Shown here: one piece after another, positions 26,081 to 35,139 of the stretch | Layout: the number at the start of each line of letters is the position of its first letter | Position numbering within the stretch: the stretch's first letter is position 1 | Assembly: GCA_002428985.1 (NCBI GenBank) | Contig: DIYL01000054.1 | Location: 1 to 64,000, forward strand | Direction of reading: 5' to 3' | DNA length: 64,000 nt | From: Anaerolineales bacterium UBA6055 | Lineage (GTDB): Bacteria; Chloroflexota; Anaerolineae; Aggregatilineales; Phototrophicaceae | The notes under the pieces: generated by a model | Database searches by the model: none | Told to the model about the DNA's origin: nothing | The model's input: the letters and a program-made list of their open reading frames with translations, nothing else | Program-made: the position numbers and the translations under genes

Positions 26081-26950
26081 TTATGATCCTGCGAGGAATT
26101 TCACGCCTTGCAAGACACCTTGTTTTTGCTCATCTTCGGTATCATCATAGAAGTGATCTTCTAGTTCAATGCTGACACAGCCGTTGTAATTGTTTTCGAC
26201 GAGAATGTTCAAAATCAATTTCCAGTCGGATACACCGTGGCCGGGGATAGTATATCGCCAGTTCATGCCACCATATTTGTATGGTGACTCAAATGTAGAT
26301 TCTTGAAGATTACCGTATTGATAGAGATTTTCATCAATAATCATAGTGTCTTTGCCGTGTACATGGAAGACATGCCCGACAAATTCACGCAAGAAGCGAA
26401 TCGGATCGATACCCATGCGGACAAGGTGAGATGGGTCGTAGTTGACACCCATATTCGGAGAATCCACTTTTTCGATGAAAGCGCGGTATGTCTCTGGTGT
26501 ACAAACGAGTGAACCCGGTCCAGGCCAACCTTCGATGACGAGATAGGCATCATTTTCTTCAAAGACAGGTTTGAGCTCACTGTAACTTTCGACCATATAG
26601 CCAAAGTTTTCTGCGCGCGATAATTCTTTGTCTTCGGGTAGCATACACATGAAGAAAACATTGGCACCTGCTGCGACACAGTCTTTAATATACTGTGCAT
26701 TTTTAGCAACAGCATCTTTGCGTTTGCTTGCATCAGATGAGATCATTTCTTCCCAGACGCCTAGGTCAGCAGATCCAACCCGAAGCCCTGCATCAACGAC
26801 TGTTTTTGCAGACGTATCGGCATCACGCCCGAGGTCTATGACTTCGAGGTCATTCTCTTTTGCCCAGCCGATCATGCTGTCTAAATCTTTTTCCCATTCA
26901 AAGTTGCGTCTACGCCATCCCAATGGGAAATTTCCAGTTGCAGTTTTCAT
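26081..26950 (-). CDS. Sugar phosphate isomerase/epimerase (xylose-isomerase-like TIM barrel)
   Basis: The 289-residue protein matches the AP-endonuclease-2/xylose-isomerase-like barrel. Metal-ligand blocks include YLVIEGWPGPGS (Glu), MGVNYDPSHLVRMG (Asp and His), HVFHVHGKDTM (His) and the terminal CVSIELEDHFYDD (Glu). These proteins isomerise or epimerise sugars and inositols with a divalent metal. It sits 26 bp downstream of a Gfo/Idh/MocA dehydrogenase gene on the same strand, a common pair in inositol and sugar catabolism. The exact sugar is unknown. Confidence 0.88.
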   Translation of the reverse strand: MKTATGNFPLGWRRRNFEWEKDLDSMIGWAKENDLEVIDLGRDADTSAKTVVDAGLRVGSADLGVWEEMISSDASKRKDAVAKNAQYIKDCVAAGANVFFMCMLPEDKELSRAENFGYMVESYSELKPVFEENDAYLVIEGWPGPGSLVCTPETYRAFIEKVDSPNMGVNYDPSHLVRMGIDPIRFLREFVGHVFHVHGKDTMIIDENLYQYGNLQESTFESPYKYGGMNWRYTIPGHGVSDWKLILNILVENNYNGCVSIELEDHFYDDTEDEQKQGVLQGVKFLAGS

Positions 26951-26976
26951 TTATATTTCTCCTATTTCAATAATGA

Positions 26977-27975
26977 TTAGTTGATTGTTGCTGATACAGG
27001 TTGGCCGTCTTTACTAGCGGATTCGACAATTGCGTCCCATAATTTTGCCATGCGTAATCCGACCTCTGGTGGACAAGGGTTCTCTATATTTCCAGCACGG
27101 ACTTCTAAAAATTGTTCCCATGCACCGCGCATGGGCGGTAAGTCCGCTTCGATATATTCTTTGTCACCTTGACGACGGACAAAAAGGCGTTCTCCAAATT
27201 GACCTGTGTGGATAACGCCCTCGGTTAATGTGACGTGGATTTGTGTTTCCATGCCTTGAATCGTATCACCACTACCATTGATTGTTACCAATGCGCCAGA
27301 TTTTAAGCGCCCCATAACGACTCCATTAATGTCTACCGGGGTGCCACGATTGTCTGTCCATGCAGACACAGTCTCAAAGTCCTCACCGATAAGGGTACAG
27401 ACTGTATTGAGCATATGTGCGCCAGAATCGAATAGGAAACCGCCACCCGATAAATCAGGCATTTGTCGCCATGTATCGACTGTCAAACCCTTCCATCCTT
27501 GCCAGACCATACCACTGACAGTTAGCAATTCACCAAGTTCGCCTGATTGGATAAGGCGGGTAGCTTCGCGTACCTGTGGTGAGAGACCGCCTTGAAATGC
27601 GACGACCAGCAATTGACCTGTTTTGTCACGCACGTTGATTAAATCAATCGCTTCTTGTGCGTTCATAACCATCGGCTTTTCAAGCAAAACGTCGAGACCC
27701 GCTTCCATACACATTTTAGCTTGTTGGTGATGGAATTTATGAGGTGTCACAATAAATACTGCTTCGAGGTCACTAGCGTACTGATCAAGTAGCTTTTCGA
27801 GATCAGGTTCATTCGGAGGGACTGGTGCACCGAGTTCTTGCAATTTTTCGGCGGCTAGTTCGTAATTATTTGCAGATGGCTCACAAATTACACTAATCTC
27901 TGCTCCTTTTTCGACCATCAAAGGCAGATGATGTCGTGCCATGCCACCGGAACCAATTAAAGCAATTTTTGTCAT
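26977..27975 (-). CDS. Gfo/Idh/MocA-family oxidoreductase
   Basis: The 332-residue protein has an N-terminal NAD(P) fold (KIALIGSGGMARHHLP), the active-site lysine motif LLEKPMVMN near residue 97 and a C-terminal alpha/beta domain with GGGFLFDSGAHML. These enzymes oxidise or reduce sugars and cyclitols. I chose the ATG at 27975 (MTKIALIG) over one three codons earlier. It is the first gene of a pair with the sugar isomerase/epimerase. Confidence 0.9.
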   Translation of the reverse strand: MTKIALIGSGGMARHHLPLMVEKGAEISVICEPSANNYELAAEKLQELGAPVPPNEPDLEKLLDQYASDLEAVFIVTPHKFHHQQAKMCMEAGLDVLLEKPMVMNAQEAIDLINVRDKTGQLLVVAFQGGLSPQVREATRLIQSGELGELLTVSGMVWQGWKGLTVDTWRQMPDLSGGGFLFDSGAHMLNTVCTLIGEDFETVSAWTDNRGTPVDINGVVMGRLKSGALVTINGSGDTIQGMETQIHVTLTEGVIHTGQFGERLFVRRQGDKEYIEADLPPMRGAWEQFLEVRAGNIENPCPPEVGLRMAKLWDAIVESASKDGQPVSATIN

Positions 27976-28281
27976 TAGAATCACTTTCTTGTAAAGTCTA
28001 TTTTAAAAATTATAGTGATGATTGTAGCAAGTGTAATTGCTTTAAGCTATTGATTTTTATCAAATTTGACACTTTCGTTGAAAATTAATTTGCATTGGGT
28101 ACATTTGGAGAAATAATTGAGGGTGAGCCAATTCTTATTGGGTGCTAGTCTGTCTAATCAAATGTATCACTGTGGAGTGCTTAATGGCACCAGCTTATTC
28201 GTGTATTTATTGTAAAATCTTATTGACCCAATGTATCTCTACTAAAGTAAACATCGGGCCATCATTATCGACTAAAAAATA
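27976..28281. other. 306-bp intergenic region
   Basis: The region is AT-rich and holds the presumed promoter of the oxidoreductase pair and a 50-bp remnant of an MFS gene (28098-28150, listed separately). Nothing else is recognised. Confidence 0.5.
28098..28150 (+). pseudogene. Remnant of an MFS transporter gene
   Basis: The segment around GGGTGAGCCAATTCTTATTG is nearly identical to bases 29652-29703 inside the intact MFS gene downstream: about 26 of 28 bases match in the core, with one small gap further upstream. It lies in the same orientation. No open frame remains around it. It is best read as the last trace of a duplicated transporter gene. Confidence 0.5.
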
Positions 28282-29298
28282 TTACTGAAACGGCTCAATA
28301 ATAACCTTAATCCATTCTTCTCGATTATAGTATTCAAAAACATGAACTGCTTCTTCTAATGAGACTCTACGGCTGATTAATTCTAGCAGCTGGAGTTCTT
28401 TAGAGGCAATCAGATCGAGTGCATGATGCCAGTAATTTGTGTTATTCTTGGCATTCCATGTCGCCTGAGGATAAACAATTTCAACACCTTTTAGTCGGCA
28501 TTCCATATAAGGAATCATTTGCATTTTTTGTGCACCAAATACGAGAACGCGATACCCTGGGCGAACTAAATCAATTGCGTCGACCAGTACTTCGTTTCTA
28601 CCGACCATCTCAAATACAACATCTGCTTCACCAAAATCTTCCTTAATTTGATCGACATAGGTCTTTGTCCCGTTGACAGATCGTCTAAAGCTATAAGGAT
28701 TGAATGTCTTTACGCCAAAACTTTCTGCAAATTGGCGCTTGTGTTCATAAGGTTCAGATCCAGCAACTTCTACCCCACGATTTACCAGAATTTGCGCCAG
28801 AATTAGCCCAATGGGTCCCAATCCGAGGATGATCGCTTTGGGTTTTCTTCCTTCGATTCTATCGAGTTCCGCTCTATCAGCACAATTAATTGCACAGGCG
28901 ACAGGATCAGCAAATGTAAGCTCTTCGAATGAGAGATCGTTGCGGACGATTGGCAATGCACCTGTTATTTCATCGTTGCCCTGTCCTAGGATATTCACTT
29001 CTTTACTATATTGCGCAAAACCAGCACCTAATCTGGCAAGGTGATCGCCGGGTTTTATCCCTGTCACGTTTTCGCCAACTTCGACAGCGATGCCTCCTGT
29101 TTCGTGTCCATGCCCACCTGGACCATGTGCGGTAATCCAATGTGTACCTTCATAAATGCCAACATCTGTACCACAAATCCCAATACTGCGGATCTCTGCA
29201 AGGACTTCGTTTGGACCTATTTGGGGCTTTTCGGTTGTTATAAGTTCTACCTGCCACTTATCAGGAAATAAAAGTGCTTTCATCATTTGATTAGACAT
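28282..29298 (-). CDS. Zinc-type alcohol/sugar dehydrogenase (MDR family)
   Basis: The 338-residue protein has the MDR layout. SIGICGTDVGIYEG carries the catalytic-zinc cysteine, GPGGHGHETGGIAVEVG the following histidine region, and a glycine-rich cofactor loop ILGLGPIGLILAQ lies near residue 165. The structural-zinc lobe with four cysteines is not evident, as in glucose-1-dehydrogenase-like members. I chose the ATG at 29298 (MSNQMMKALLF) because GAGG lies 7 nt upstream. It is divergent from the MFS gene and probably serves sugar or polyol oxidation. Confidence 0.85.
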   Translation of the reverse strand: MSNQMMKALLFPDKWQVELITTEKPQIGPNEVLAEIRSIGICGTDVGIYEGTHWITAHGPGGHGHETGGIAVEVGENVTGIKPGDHLARLGAGFAQYSKEVNILGQGNDEITGALPIVRNDLSFEELTFADPVACAINCADRAELDRIEGRKPKAIILGLGPIGLILAQILVNRGVEVAGSEPYEHKRQFAESFGVKTFNPYSFRRSVNGTKTYVDQIKEDFGEADVVFEMVGRNEVLVDAIDLVRPGYRVLVFGAQKMQMIPYMECRLKGVEIVYPQATWNAKNNTNYWHHALDLIASKELQLLELISRRVSLEEAVHVFEYYNREEWIKVIIEPFQ

Positions 29299-29465
29299 AT
29301 TGACCTCATTAAAATTAGAATACTTAACGGATGCCATGTCGAGGAATACTATTTATGAATGACTACATAAAATGTAAATTTATAAAAGCTGACCTCGTTT
29401 AAGTAAGTAGTTTAAAAAAACCATATACGTTAATGGTATAAGTTCTATAGTACTTTGGAAAGCTT

Positions 29466-30680
29466 ATGGTGAATGTAAAAAAATACTTAATTTATATCGC
29501 CTATGCAGGGTTTATCGGCGTGGCAATTTCTGCTGGTGCGTTGAATGTTGCGTGGTTATACATCCAAGACGAATTTAAACTGCCCTTGAGTTCTATCGGG
29601 ATACTTCTTACGTTACCTGCTGTTGGTCGATTATTCGTTAGCTTTTATAGTGGTCGATTGGTGAAACAGTTTGGGGTGAGCCAGTTCTTATTGGGTGGTA
29701 GTATGCTAGCCATATTCGGTATGATTGGCTTCGCATTAACTCCGTCTTGGACACTACTTATTGTGGCATCAATGGTAATGGATTTAGGCAATAGCGCCTT
29801 GATAAATGGACTGAATATTTTTGTCGCTTCGAATTATGCATCTAGCCGTATGAATTGGTTACATGCGAGTTTTGGGTTGGGTGCAACGATCGGTCCATTC
29901 CTGATTACGATTATTGTGTTAGATATTGAGTTGTCGTGGCGTGTGGGTTATTTTGTGATGGCAGGTATTTTGGTGGTGTTCAGTGTGTTGGTGATTCTTA
30001 CGTTTAAGTATTGGCATCTGCCGTCGTCAAACGCTGAGGAGAAGAACAAAAATGAAAAGGATAAAAAAGCTGTTTCATCTTCACCAAAGGTAAGTATTTT
30101 CAAAATGCCAATCGTCTGGTTCGGGATTGCTATTATGGCATTGTCGGCGGGGATTGAAACATCTACAGGGCAGTTATCGAGTAATTTGTTTGTGGATGGG
30201 CGCGGGTATGATGCACGTATGGTTGGTACATGGATTAGCCTATATTGGTTTAGTTTTACACTAGGGCGGTTTTTGACAGGAACTGTAATTGATCGTGTAA
30301 ACCATAATATGTTTCTGCGTGTGAGCATGTTGTTTGCAGTTGTTGGTGCATCATTGATTTGGCTAAATCCGTCTGTTGAATTCACGTTCTTGGGATTAGC
30401 TGTGATCGGGTTTGCAATGGCTCCGATTGCACCGACTATCATGGGGGATACACCACTACGTGTTGGGGTTGAGCGGGCACCAAACATTATCGGGTATCAA
30501 AGTACCGGTGCAGGCATTGGTATCGCTTTGTTTCCGGCAATCGCAGGAATATTTGCTGAGTATATTAGCCTAGAGGTGATTGGGTTGTTCCTTATCATGA
30601 TCGCAGTTGCGATGTTTGTAGTACATGAATTATTGATTTTTCAGGAGAAACAGGAGACAGTCGATGTCGTTGTCGAATAA
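29466..30680 (+). CDS. MFS transporter
   Basis: The 404-residue protein has twelve predicted membrane helices in two halves joined by a charged loop (residues about 183-208, rich in Glu, Asn and Lys). The first half carries FYSGRLVKQFG between helices 2 and 3. Helix 4-5 and the second half show the usual glycine patterns (SFTLGRFLTGTVID). It resembles sugar or drug MFS carriers, and the substrate is not clear. Its last 17 bases overlap the start of a deaminase gene, so the two are co-translated. Confidence 0.85.
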   Translation: MVNVKKYLIYIAYAGFIGVAISAGALNVAWLYIQDEFKLPLSSIGILLTLPAVGRLFVSFYSGRLVKQFGVSQFLLGGSMLAIFGMIGFALTPSWTLLIVASMVMDLGNSALINGLNIFVASNYASSRMNWLHASFGLGATIGPFLITIIVLDIELSWRVGYFVMAGILVVFSVLVILTFKYWHLPSSNAEEKNKNEKDKKAVSSSPKVSIFKMPIVWFGIAIMALSAGIETSTGQLSSNLFVDGRGYDARMVGTWISLYWFSFTLGRFLTGTVIDRVNHNMFLRVSMLFAVVGASLIWLNPSVEFTFLGLAVIGFAMAPIAPTIMGDTPLRVGVERAPNIIGYQSTGAGIGIALFPAIAGIFAEYISLEVIGLFLIMIAVAMFVVHELLIFQEKQETVDVVVE

Positions 30681-31086
30681 AGAATTGATTGAAAAAGCTG
30701 CATCGGTGTTAAACCCAACTAAACTTGGTGATTTTTTAATTGGGGATGTTGGATCGGCATTGGTGACGGATAAAGGTAATGTATATCTTGGCGTGTGTAT
30801 GGATATTAGTTCAGGTATCGGATTTTGTGCTGAACATAGTGCAATTGCGGCAATGGTTACTGCTGGTGAATTTAAAATAGAGAAAATTGTTGCTGTGTGG
30901 CGTAGTGACGATGATGAGCAGAAGCTGCATGTATTATCCCCCTGTGGTCGATGTCGTGAATTTATGCGTCAGATTCATCCTGACAACATTCGCGATACAG
31001 TCGTCATTATGGGCTCTGATAAAGATATGAAACTCAGTGAACTGTTGCCATATCATGAGTGGTTTAACCCGACAGATAATAACTAA
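30664..31086 (+). CDS. Cytidine/blasticidin-S deaminase-like protein
   Basis: The 140-residue protein carries the zinc-dependent deaminase motifs GFCAEHSAIAAM (Cys-Ala-Glu) and LSPCGRCREFMRQ (P-C-x-x-C). Length, the CAE motif and the ILSPCGRCR-like end match blasticidin-S deaminase and the CDD-like subgroup. The substrate could be cytidine or a nucleoside antibiotic. Its start overlaps the preceding MFS gene by 17 bp, so export and deamination of the same compound class is a reasonable inference. Confidence 0.82.
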   Translation: MSLSNKELIEKAASVLNPTKLGDFLIGDVGSALVTDKGNVYLGVCMDISSGIGFCAEHSAIAAMVTAGEFKIEKIVAVWRSDDDEQKLHVLSPCGRCREFMRQIHPDNIRDTVVIMGSDKDMKLSELLPYHEWFNPTDNN

Positions 31087-31172
31087 AATATCTCATTAGT
31101 AAACCTGTCCAATGGGACAATGTGGTGCGTGCTTCCACACGATATACTGCTTGAAAAATATAGGAGTTAGTG

Positions 31173-31598
31173 ATGGATATACGTAAGCTGAAAAAACCAC
31201 GTTGTTTTTTATTATACGCACTTGCACCAGATACTGTATCACCACCGGAAGCCAACCAAGTCATTAACACAATTTGTGCTGATGAAAAATTACCGTTGTC
31301 ACTCTATCATGATCATTTTATTGGTCAGATTGGTGGACTTGTTATCTTCTTTGCAGAAACAGATATTGACCGTGCGGCATTACAAGTTCATCTTGGATTG
31401 CATCTAAAGGGATGGACTTATGCTGTGCATCCGTTGATTTACTCGCGTAATCCGGCTGGATTGGATGAGCAAATTGCCTATACGTTGCGGGCTTATCGGG
31501 ATGCTGATTGGAAGGTATTGCAAGGCGAAGAACGTCCAAGTTACGGGAATCCGTCTGAAGAAGCACAAATGGGACGAGAAATCGATGATCTGATTTAA
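31173..31598 (+). CDS. Hypothetical protein, 141 aa
   Basis: I do not recognise a family. The protein is soluble and starts MDIRKLKKPRCFLLYALAPD. It has a compact alpha/beta pattern (GQIGGLVIFFAETDIDRAAL, then GWTYAVHPLIYS) and an acidic C terminus. AGGAG lies 6 nt before the ATG at 31173, better than the GTG just before it. It sits between the deaminase and the MDR genes and could belong to either transcript. Confidence 0.65.
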   Translation: MDIRKLKKPRCFLLYALAPDTVSPPEANQVINTICADEKLPLSLYHDHFIGQIGGLVIFFAETDIDRAALQVHLGLHLKGWTYAVHPLIYSRNPAGLDEQIAYTLRAYRDADWKVLQGEERPSYGNPSEEAQMGREIDDLI

Positions 31599-31674
31599 AC
31601 CTTTTTGAAACATTGCCTCTACTTCTGCCGTATGTCTAAGTGAATGACTCAATACGGGAGCAAGAGGAAAAGAT

Positions 31675-32637
31675 ATGAAAGCAATTATTATCACAGAATA
31701 TGGTTCACCTGATGTTTTGCAGTATGTCGATATTGATAAACCCATTCCAACAGATGATCAAGTTGTGATCAAAGTGATTACTGCAGCGGCTAACCCACTG
31801 GATTGGCATATGATGCGAGCGGATCCGTTTCTTGTTCGGTTGGACGGTGGATTTATGCGACCCAAAAATTCGCGAATGGGTGCGGATGTCGCTGGAATTG
31901 TTGAAGCTGTTGGCAAAAATGTGACTGACTTCAAAGTTGGTGATGCTGTATTCGGCGAAGTTTCAGGGGCGTATGCGGAGTATGTGGCGGTGTCGCCGGA
32001 TCATCTTACGCATAAACCTGAAGATGTTTCGTTTGAGTGTGCGGCTGCTATACCCGTTGTAGGGTTAACGGCATTACAGGGATTACGCAAAGGCGACATC
32101 CAAAGCGGGCAGAAGGTTCTTATCAATGGGGCGTCTGGTGGTATTGGTACAGTTGCTGTGCAGATGGCAAAGACCTATGGCGCCGAAGTAACCGGCGTTT
32201 GTAGTGGACGTAACGTGGAATTGGTGCGTTCAATCGGTGCTGACCATGTCATTGATTATACTAAAGAAGATTTCACGAAAATGGGGCAAACATATGACCT
32301 CATCTATGACACGGTCGGCAATCGTACTGCTGCGGATTATGCTCGCGCGTTAAAACCTGAGGGAAAATGTGTTGTAGCAGGATTTACAACATTATCTCAT
32401 ATGCTTGGGTTGTCTATTTCTGGTGCGATTCGTGGACAGTTTGGTTCTAAGCAGATTGGTATGATGGGGACTGCACAAGTGGTTCAAGAGGATTTGCAGA
32501 CACTTGGTGAGATGCTGGATAAAAAAGATATTGTACCTGTGATTGATCGTCGTTATCCGCTCAGCGAAACAGCGGATGCGATTCGATACCTCGAAACAAA
32601 ACGGGCGCGAGGTAAAGTCATTATCAATATTGCGTAG
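31675..32637 (+). CDS. Quinone-oxidoreductase-like MDR enzyme, copy 1
   Basis: The 320-residue zinc-free MDR protein has KAIIITEYGSPDVLQYVDID at the N terminus, AANPLDWHMMRAD, the cofactor loop VLINGASGGIGTVAVQMAK and IGADHVIDYTKEDF. Such enzymes reduce quinones or enones with NADPH. The start has AAGAGG about 8 nt upstream. It is one of two tandem paralogues in the same orientation; the second begins 183 bp after its stop. Confidence 0.9.
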   Translation: MKAIIITEYGSPDVLQYVDIDKPIPTDDQVVIKVITAAANPLDWHMMRADPFLVRLDGGFMRPKNSRMGADVAGIVEAVGKNVTDFKVGDAVFGEVSGAYAEYVAVSPDHLTHKPEDVSFECAAAIPVVGLTALQGLRKGDIQSGQKVLINGASGGIGTVAVQMAKTYGAEVTGVCSGRNVELVRSIGADHVIDYTKEDFTKMGQTYDLIYDTVGNRTAADYARALKPEGKCVVAGFTTLSHMLGLSISGAIRGQFGSKQIGMMGTAQVVQEDLQTLGEMLDKKDIVPVIDRRYPLSETADAIRYLETKRARGKVIINIA

Positions 32638-32820
32638 TAGATGGAATCGTACCAAGGAACGGTTTTGTTGGTGGTGTTATCATCTGCTAGCATTGCACTT
32701 GGTTATGCATGTGTATAGGAACAATTTCCTATCGCCTGAAGCTACGATTTATTTCCCTTTACGTGCATGACATTCTATACTCTTGTTACAGCGATTGTTA
32801 CACGCTAAAGGGGAAAGATA

Positions 32821-33801
32821 ATGAAAGCGATTGTCTGGACAGCTTATGGCTCACCTGATGTCTTAGAACTTCAAGAAATCGATAAACCGATACCTAAAGA
32901 TGATGAATTATTGATTCGGGTAAGGGCAACCTCAGTGACTGCGGATGATTGCGAGACGCGTAGCTTACAATTTCCATTCTGGTTGACTTTACCTATGCGT
33001 GCCTATCTGGGATTTAGTCGACCACGTCGGATGATGATTCTTGGGCAAGAGTTTGCCGGTGATGTTGAAGCTGTTGGCAAGGATGTCCGGCGATTTAAAA
33101 TCGGTGACCCTGTATTCGGGACATTAGAGTTAGGTGCAGGTGCATATGCAGAGTACGTTTGCGTCAAAGAAGAGTCTGAAGATACTGTGGTTGCGTTTAA
33201 ACCTGCCAATATGAGTTATGTGGAAGCTGCTGGTGCATCGACAGGTGGATTGGAAGCATTGCATTTTTTGCAGGCTGGCAATGTACAAGAGGGTGACAAA
33301 CTCCTGATTAATGGGGCAGGAGGTAGCATCGGTACAGCGGGAATACAATTGGCAAAATATCATGGTGCAGAAGTTACAGCAGTTGATTCTGGTGATAAGC
33401 TTGATATGTTGCGGTCTATTGGAGCTGATCATGTGATTGATTACACGAAAGATGATTTCTCACAACAAGGTGTGATTTATGATGTTATCTTTGATGTAAT
33501 CGGAAAAAACTCGTTTTGGCGTTGCTTACGTGTTCTAAATCCAAATGGAAAGTACCTACTGGCAAATCCAAAATTGTGGAAATTATTTGCTGGATTTTTT
33601 GTGTCGCGGTTGACAGGTAAGCAAATTATGCTGGCATTGGCTGATCGTAAAACAGAAGACTTGATGTACCTTAAAGAACTGATCGAGACGGGGCATATCA
33701 AAACAGTGATTGACCGAGAATATCCATTAGAACAAACAGCTGAAGCACATCGTTACGTCGAGACAGGACGGAAAGCTGGTAATTTAATCATCACTGTCTA
33801 G
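32821..33801 (+). CDS. Quinone-oxidoreductase-like MDR enzyme, copy 2
   Basis: The 326-residue paralogue of the preceding gene shares the frame KAIVWTAYGSPDVLELQEID, LLINGAGGSIGTAGIQLAKY and IGADHVIDYTKDDF. It differs in the substrate-side residues (TSVTADDCETRSLQFPFWL), so the two copies probably act on different substrates. It has GGGGAAAG upstream of the ATG. It is convergent with the ROK regulator gene 12 bp away. Confidence 0.9.
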   Translation: MKAIVWTAYGSPDVLELQEIDKPIPKDDELLIRVRATSVTADDCETRSLQFPFWLTLPMRAYLGFSRPRRMMILGQEFAGDVEAVGKDVRRFKIGDPVFGTLELGAGAYAEYVCVKEESEDTVVAFKPANMSYVEAAGASTGGLEALHFLQAGNVQEGDKLLINGAGGSIGTAGIQLAKYHGAEVTAVDSGDKLDMLRSIGADHVIDYTKDDFSQQGVIYDVIFDVIGKNSFWRCLRVLNPNGKYLLANPKLWKLFAGFFVSRLTGKQIMLALADRKTEDLMYLKELIETGHIKTVIDREYPLEQTAEAHRYVETGRKAGNLIITV

Positions 33802-33812
33802 GTATGAGCTTC

Positions 33813-35003
33813 TTAATTCACTACCGATGGGTTCAGTGGATCGGTTATCTGGTCTGATAGATAGGTTGTTAAAAAGTGGTGGCTGGCACCAATCGTAGCG
33901 CGATTGGGTTGTGATAACTCTGCCTGTCGGATTGTCAGATGATTGGCAAACAATGATGGTAATGCCGTATATATATCAGATTCAATCTGCTTGTAGATTG
34001 ATATCGGTGCTGTGCTAAGTACCCCACCAATAACAATAACATCGGGATGAATCAAATAGGTTGTTGTTAGGACTGCTTTTACCAATGCTTGAACGAGTTC
34101 GGTGACGCAATGTTGACAAATAGGATCGTGATTAACATTGTGTTCAAAAATTGCTTGTAGGCGTTGACGCGGATCAATTATAGATTGCAAGTGATCATAG
34201 TCTTTGGCTTGTTTGTCGCTTAATTGGTCAACTAGCTCCTCAAAACGTGAGTTGATTCCGTGAATTGTAAGTACATCATGGGATGTATGGTGTGCTTCGG
34301 AGCGATAGAATTGTCCCATGATTAGACCCACATTCCCAAATGCCCCCTTATATAATTGACCATTCAAAAACATACTTACTTTAACGCCTTCATCAAACCC
34401 GACATACATCAAATTATTTTCTAGTGATGTACGACTATGTTGGAATTCAGCTAATGCCATACAATCGATATCGTTGGCAATATAGACGGGTAAACCTGAA
34501 AATGCTCTTAAGTGATCGCAGATTGGAAAGTTTTGCCAACCCTTTACCCGTTCAATTGATAGGATGTTACCGGATTCAGGGTCAATATACCCGGGGCTGG
34601 CGATGCCGATACCTAAAATTGAACGATCCGTAAATTGTTCTTGCATATCAGCCATATATCGTTTGATAGCACGGAAAGATTTTTCTGGAGTCGGCACTAA
34701 GTTTTCATAAATCACTGACTCATTTAGAACTGTGCCTTTTACATCCGATGTAATCAGACGGATGCCGGGTAATTGTAGGTGTACGCTGACGATAGCATAG
34801 TAGGATGGGTCTAGACCGAATAACATTGCCGGACGACCACCACTTGATTCTGATTGCCCTGTAACATGAATCCATTTTGCGTCAGACAACTCTTGAATAG
34901 CTTTTCGCAGTGTTGGTAGGCTGACAGGCGTCAGATCTTGCAGTTCTGCAATAGACAATTGTGTTTCTTGTAAATTGTTGAGGATGAGTTTATGAAGCGA
35001 CAT
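33813..35003 (-). CDS. ROK-family transcriptional regulator
   Basis: The 396-residue protein starts with a winged-helix domain (about residues 5-60, PVSLPTLRKAIQELSDAKWI) followed by a ROK/ASKHA fold with ILGIGIASPGYIDPESGNIL, VYIANDIDCMALAEF and VIVIGGVLSTAPIS. The CxCGxxGCxE zinc motif is replaced by a shorter DPICQHCVTEL. The sugar-kinase catalytic E-x-G-H is lost (FGNVGLIMG), which fits a sugar-sensing repressor rather than a kinase. It is divergent from the DUF3604-like gene across a 136-bp region carrying a consensus promoter and two dyads, which it probably controls. Confidence 0.85.
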   Translation of the reverse strand: MSLHKLILNNLQETQLSIAELQDLTPVSLPTLRKAIQELSDAKWIHVTGQSESSGGRPAMLFGLDPSYYAIVSVHLQLPGIRLITSDVKGTVLNESVIYENLVPTPEKSFRAIKRYMADMQEQFTDRSILGIGIASPGYIDPESGNILSIERVKGWQNFPICDHLRAFSGLPVYIANDIDCMALAEFQHSRTSLENNLMYVGFDEGVKVSMFLNGQLYKGAFGNVGLIMGQFYRSEAHHTSHDVLTIHGINSRFEELVDQLSDKQAKDYDHLQSIIDPRQRLQAIFEHNVNHDPICQHCVTELVQALVKAVLTTTYLIHPDVIVIGGVLSTAPISIYKQIESDIYTALPSLFANHLTIRQAELSQPNRATIGASHHFLTTYLSDQITDPLNPSVVN

Positions 35004-35014
35004 AGGCTAATCTT

Positions 35015-35042
35015 TTGACAAATTTTTTATAAAAGTTATAAT
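35015..35042 (+). promoter_or_regulatory. Consensus sigma70 promoter for the PHP gene
   Basis: A perfect TTGACA (35015-35020) and perfect TATAAT (35037-35042) are 16 bp apart, pointing toward the DUF3604/PHP-like gene with a leader of about 90 nt. Such an exact match implies strong transcription unless repressed. Confidence 0.75.
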
Positions 35043-35058
35043 ATGAGTGTAAACATAA

Positions 35059-35078
35059 ATATGCAAATTACAGCATAT
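35059..35078. promoter_or_regulatory. Dyad ATATGC-N8-GCATAT, candidate ROK operator
   Basis: ATATGC (35059-35064) and GCATAT (35073-35078) lie just downstream of the consensus -10, where a bound repressor would block transcription. Assignment to the ROK protein rests on position only. Confidence 0.45.
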
Positions 35079-35111
35079 CCAAATTCGCTTCCTGAATTAA
35101 TACTTTTATTG

Positions 35112-35131
35112 AACCTATATTCGGATAGGTT
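35112..35131. promoter_or_regulatory. Dyad AACCTAT-N6-ATAGGTT just before the PHP start
   Basis: The perfect 7-bp inverted repeat ends 8 nt before the ATG at 35140 and includes the only Shine-Dalgarno-like bases (GGATAGG). It may be an operator or an RNA hairpin that hides the ribosome site. Confidence 0.45.
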
Positions 35132-35139
35132 TTGCAAAA

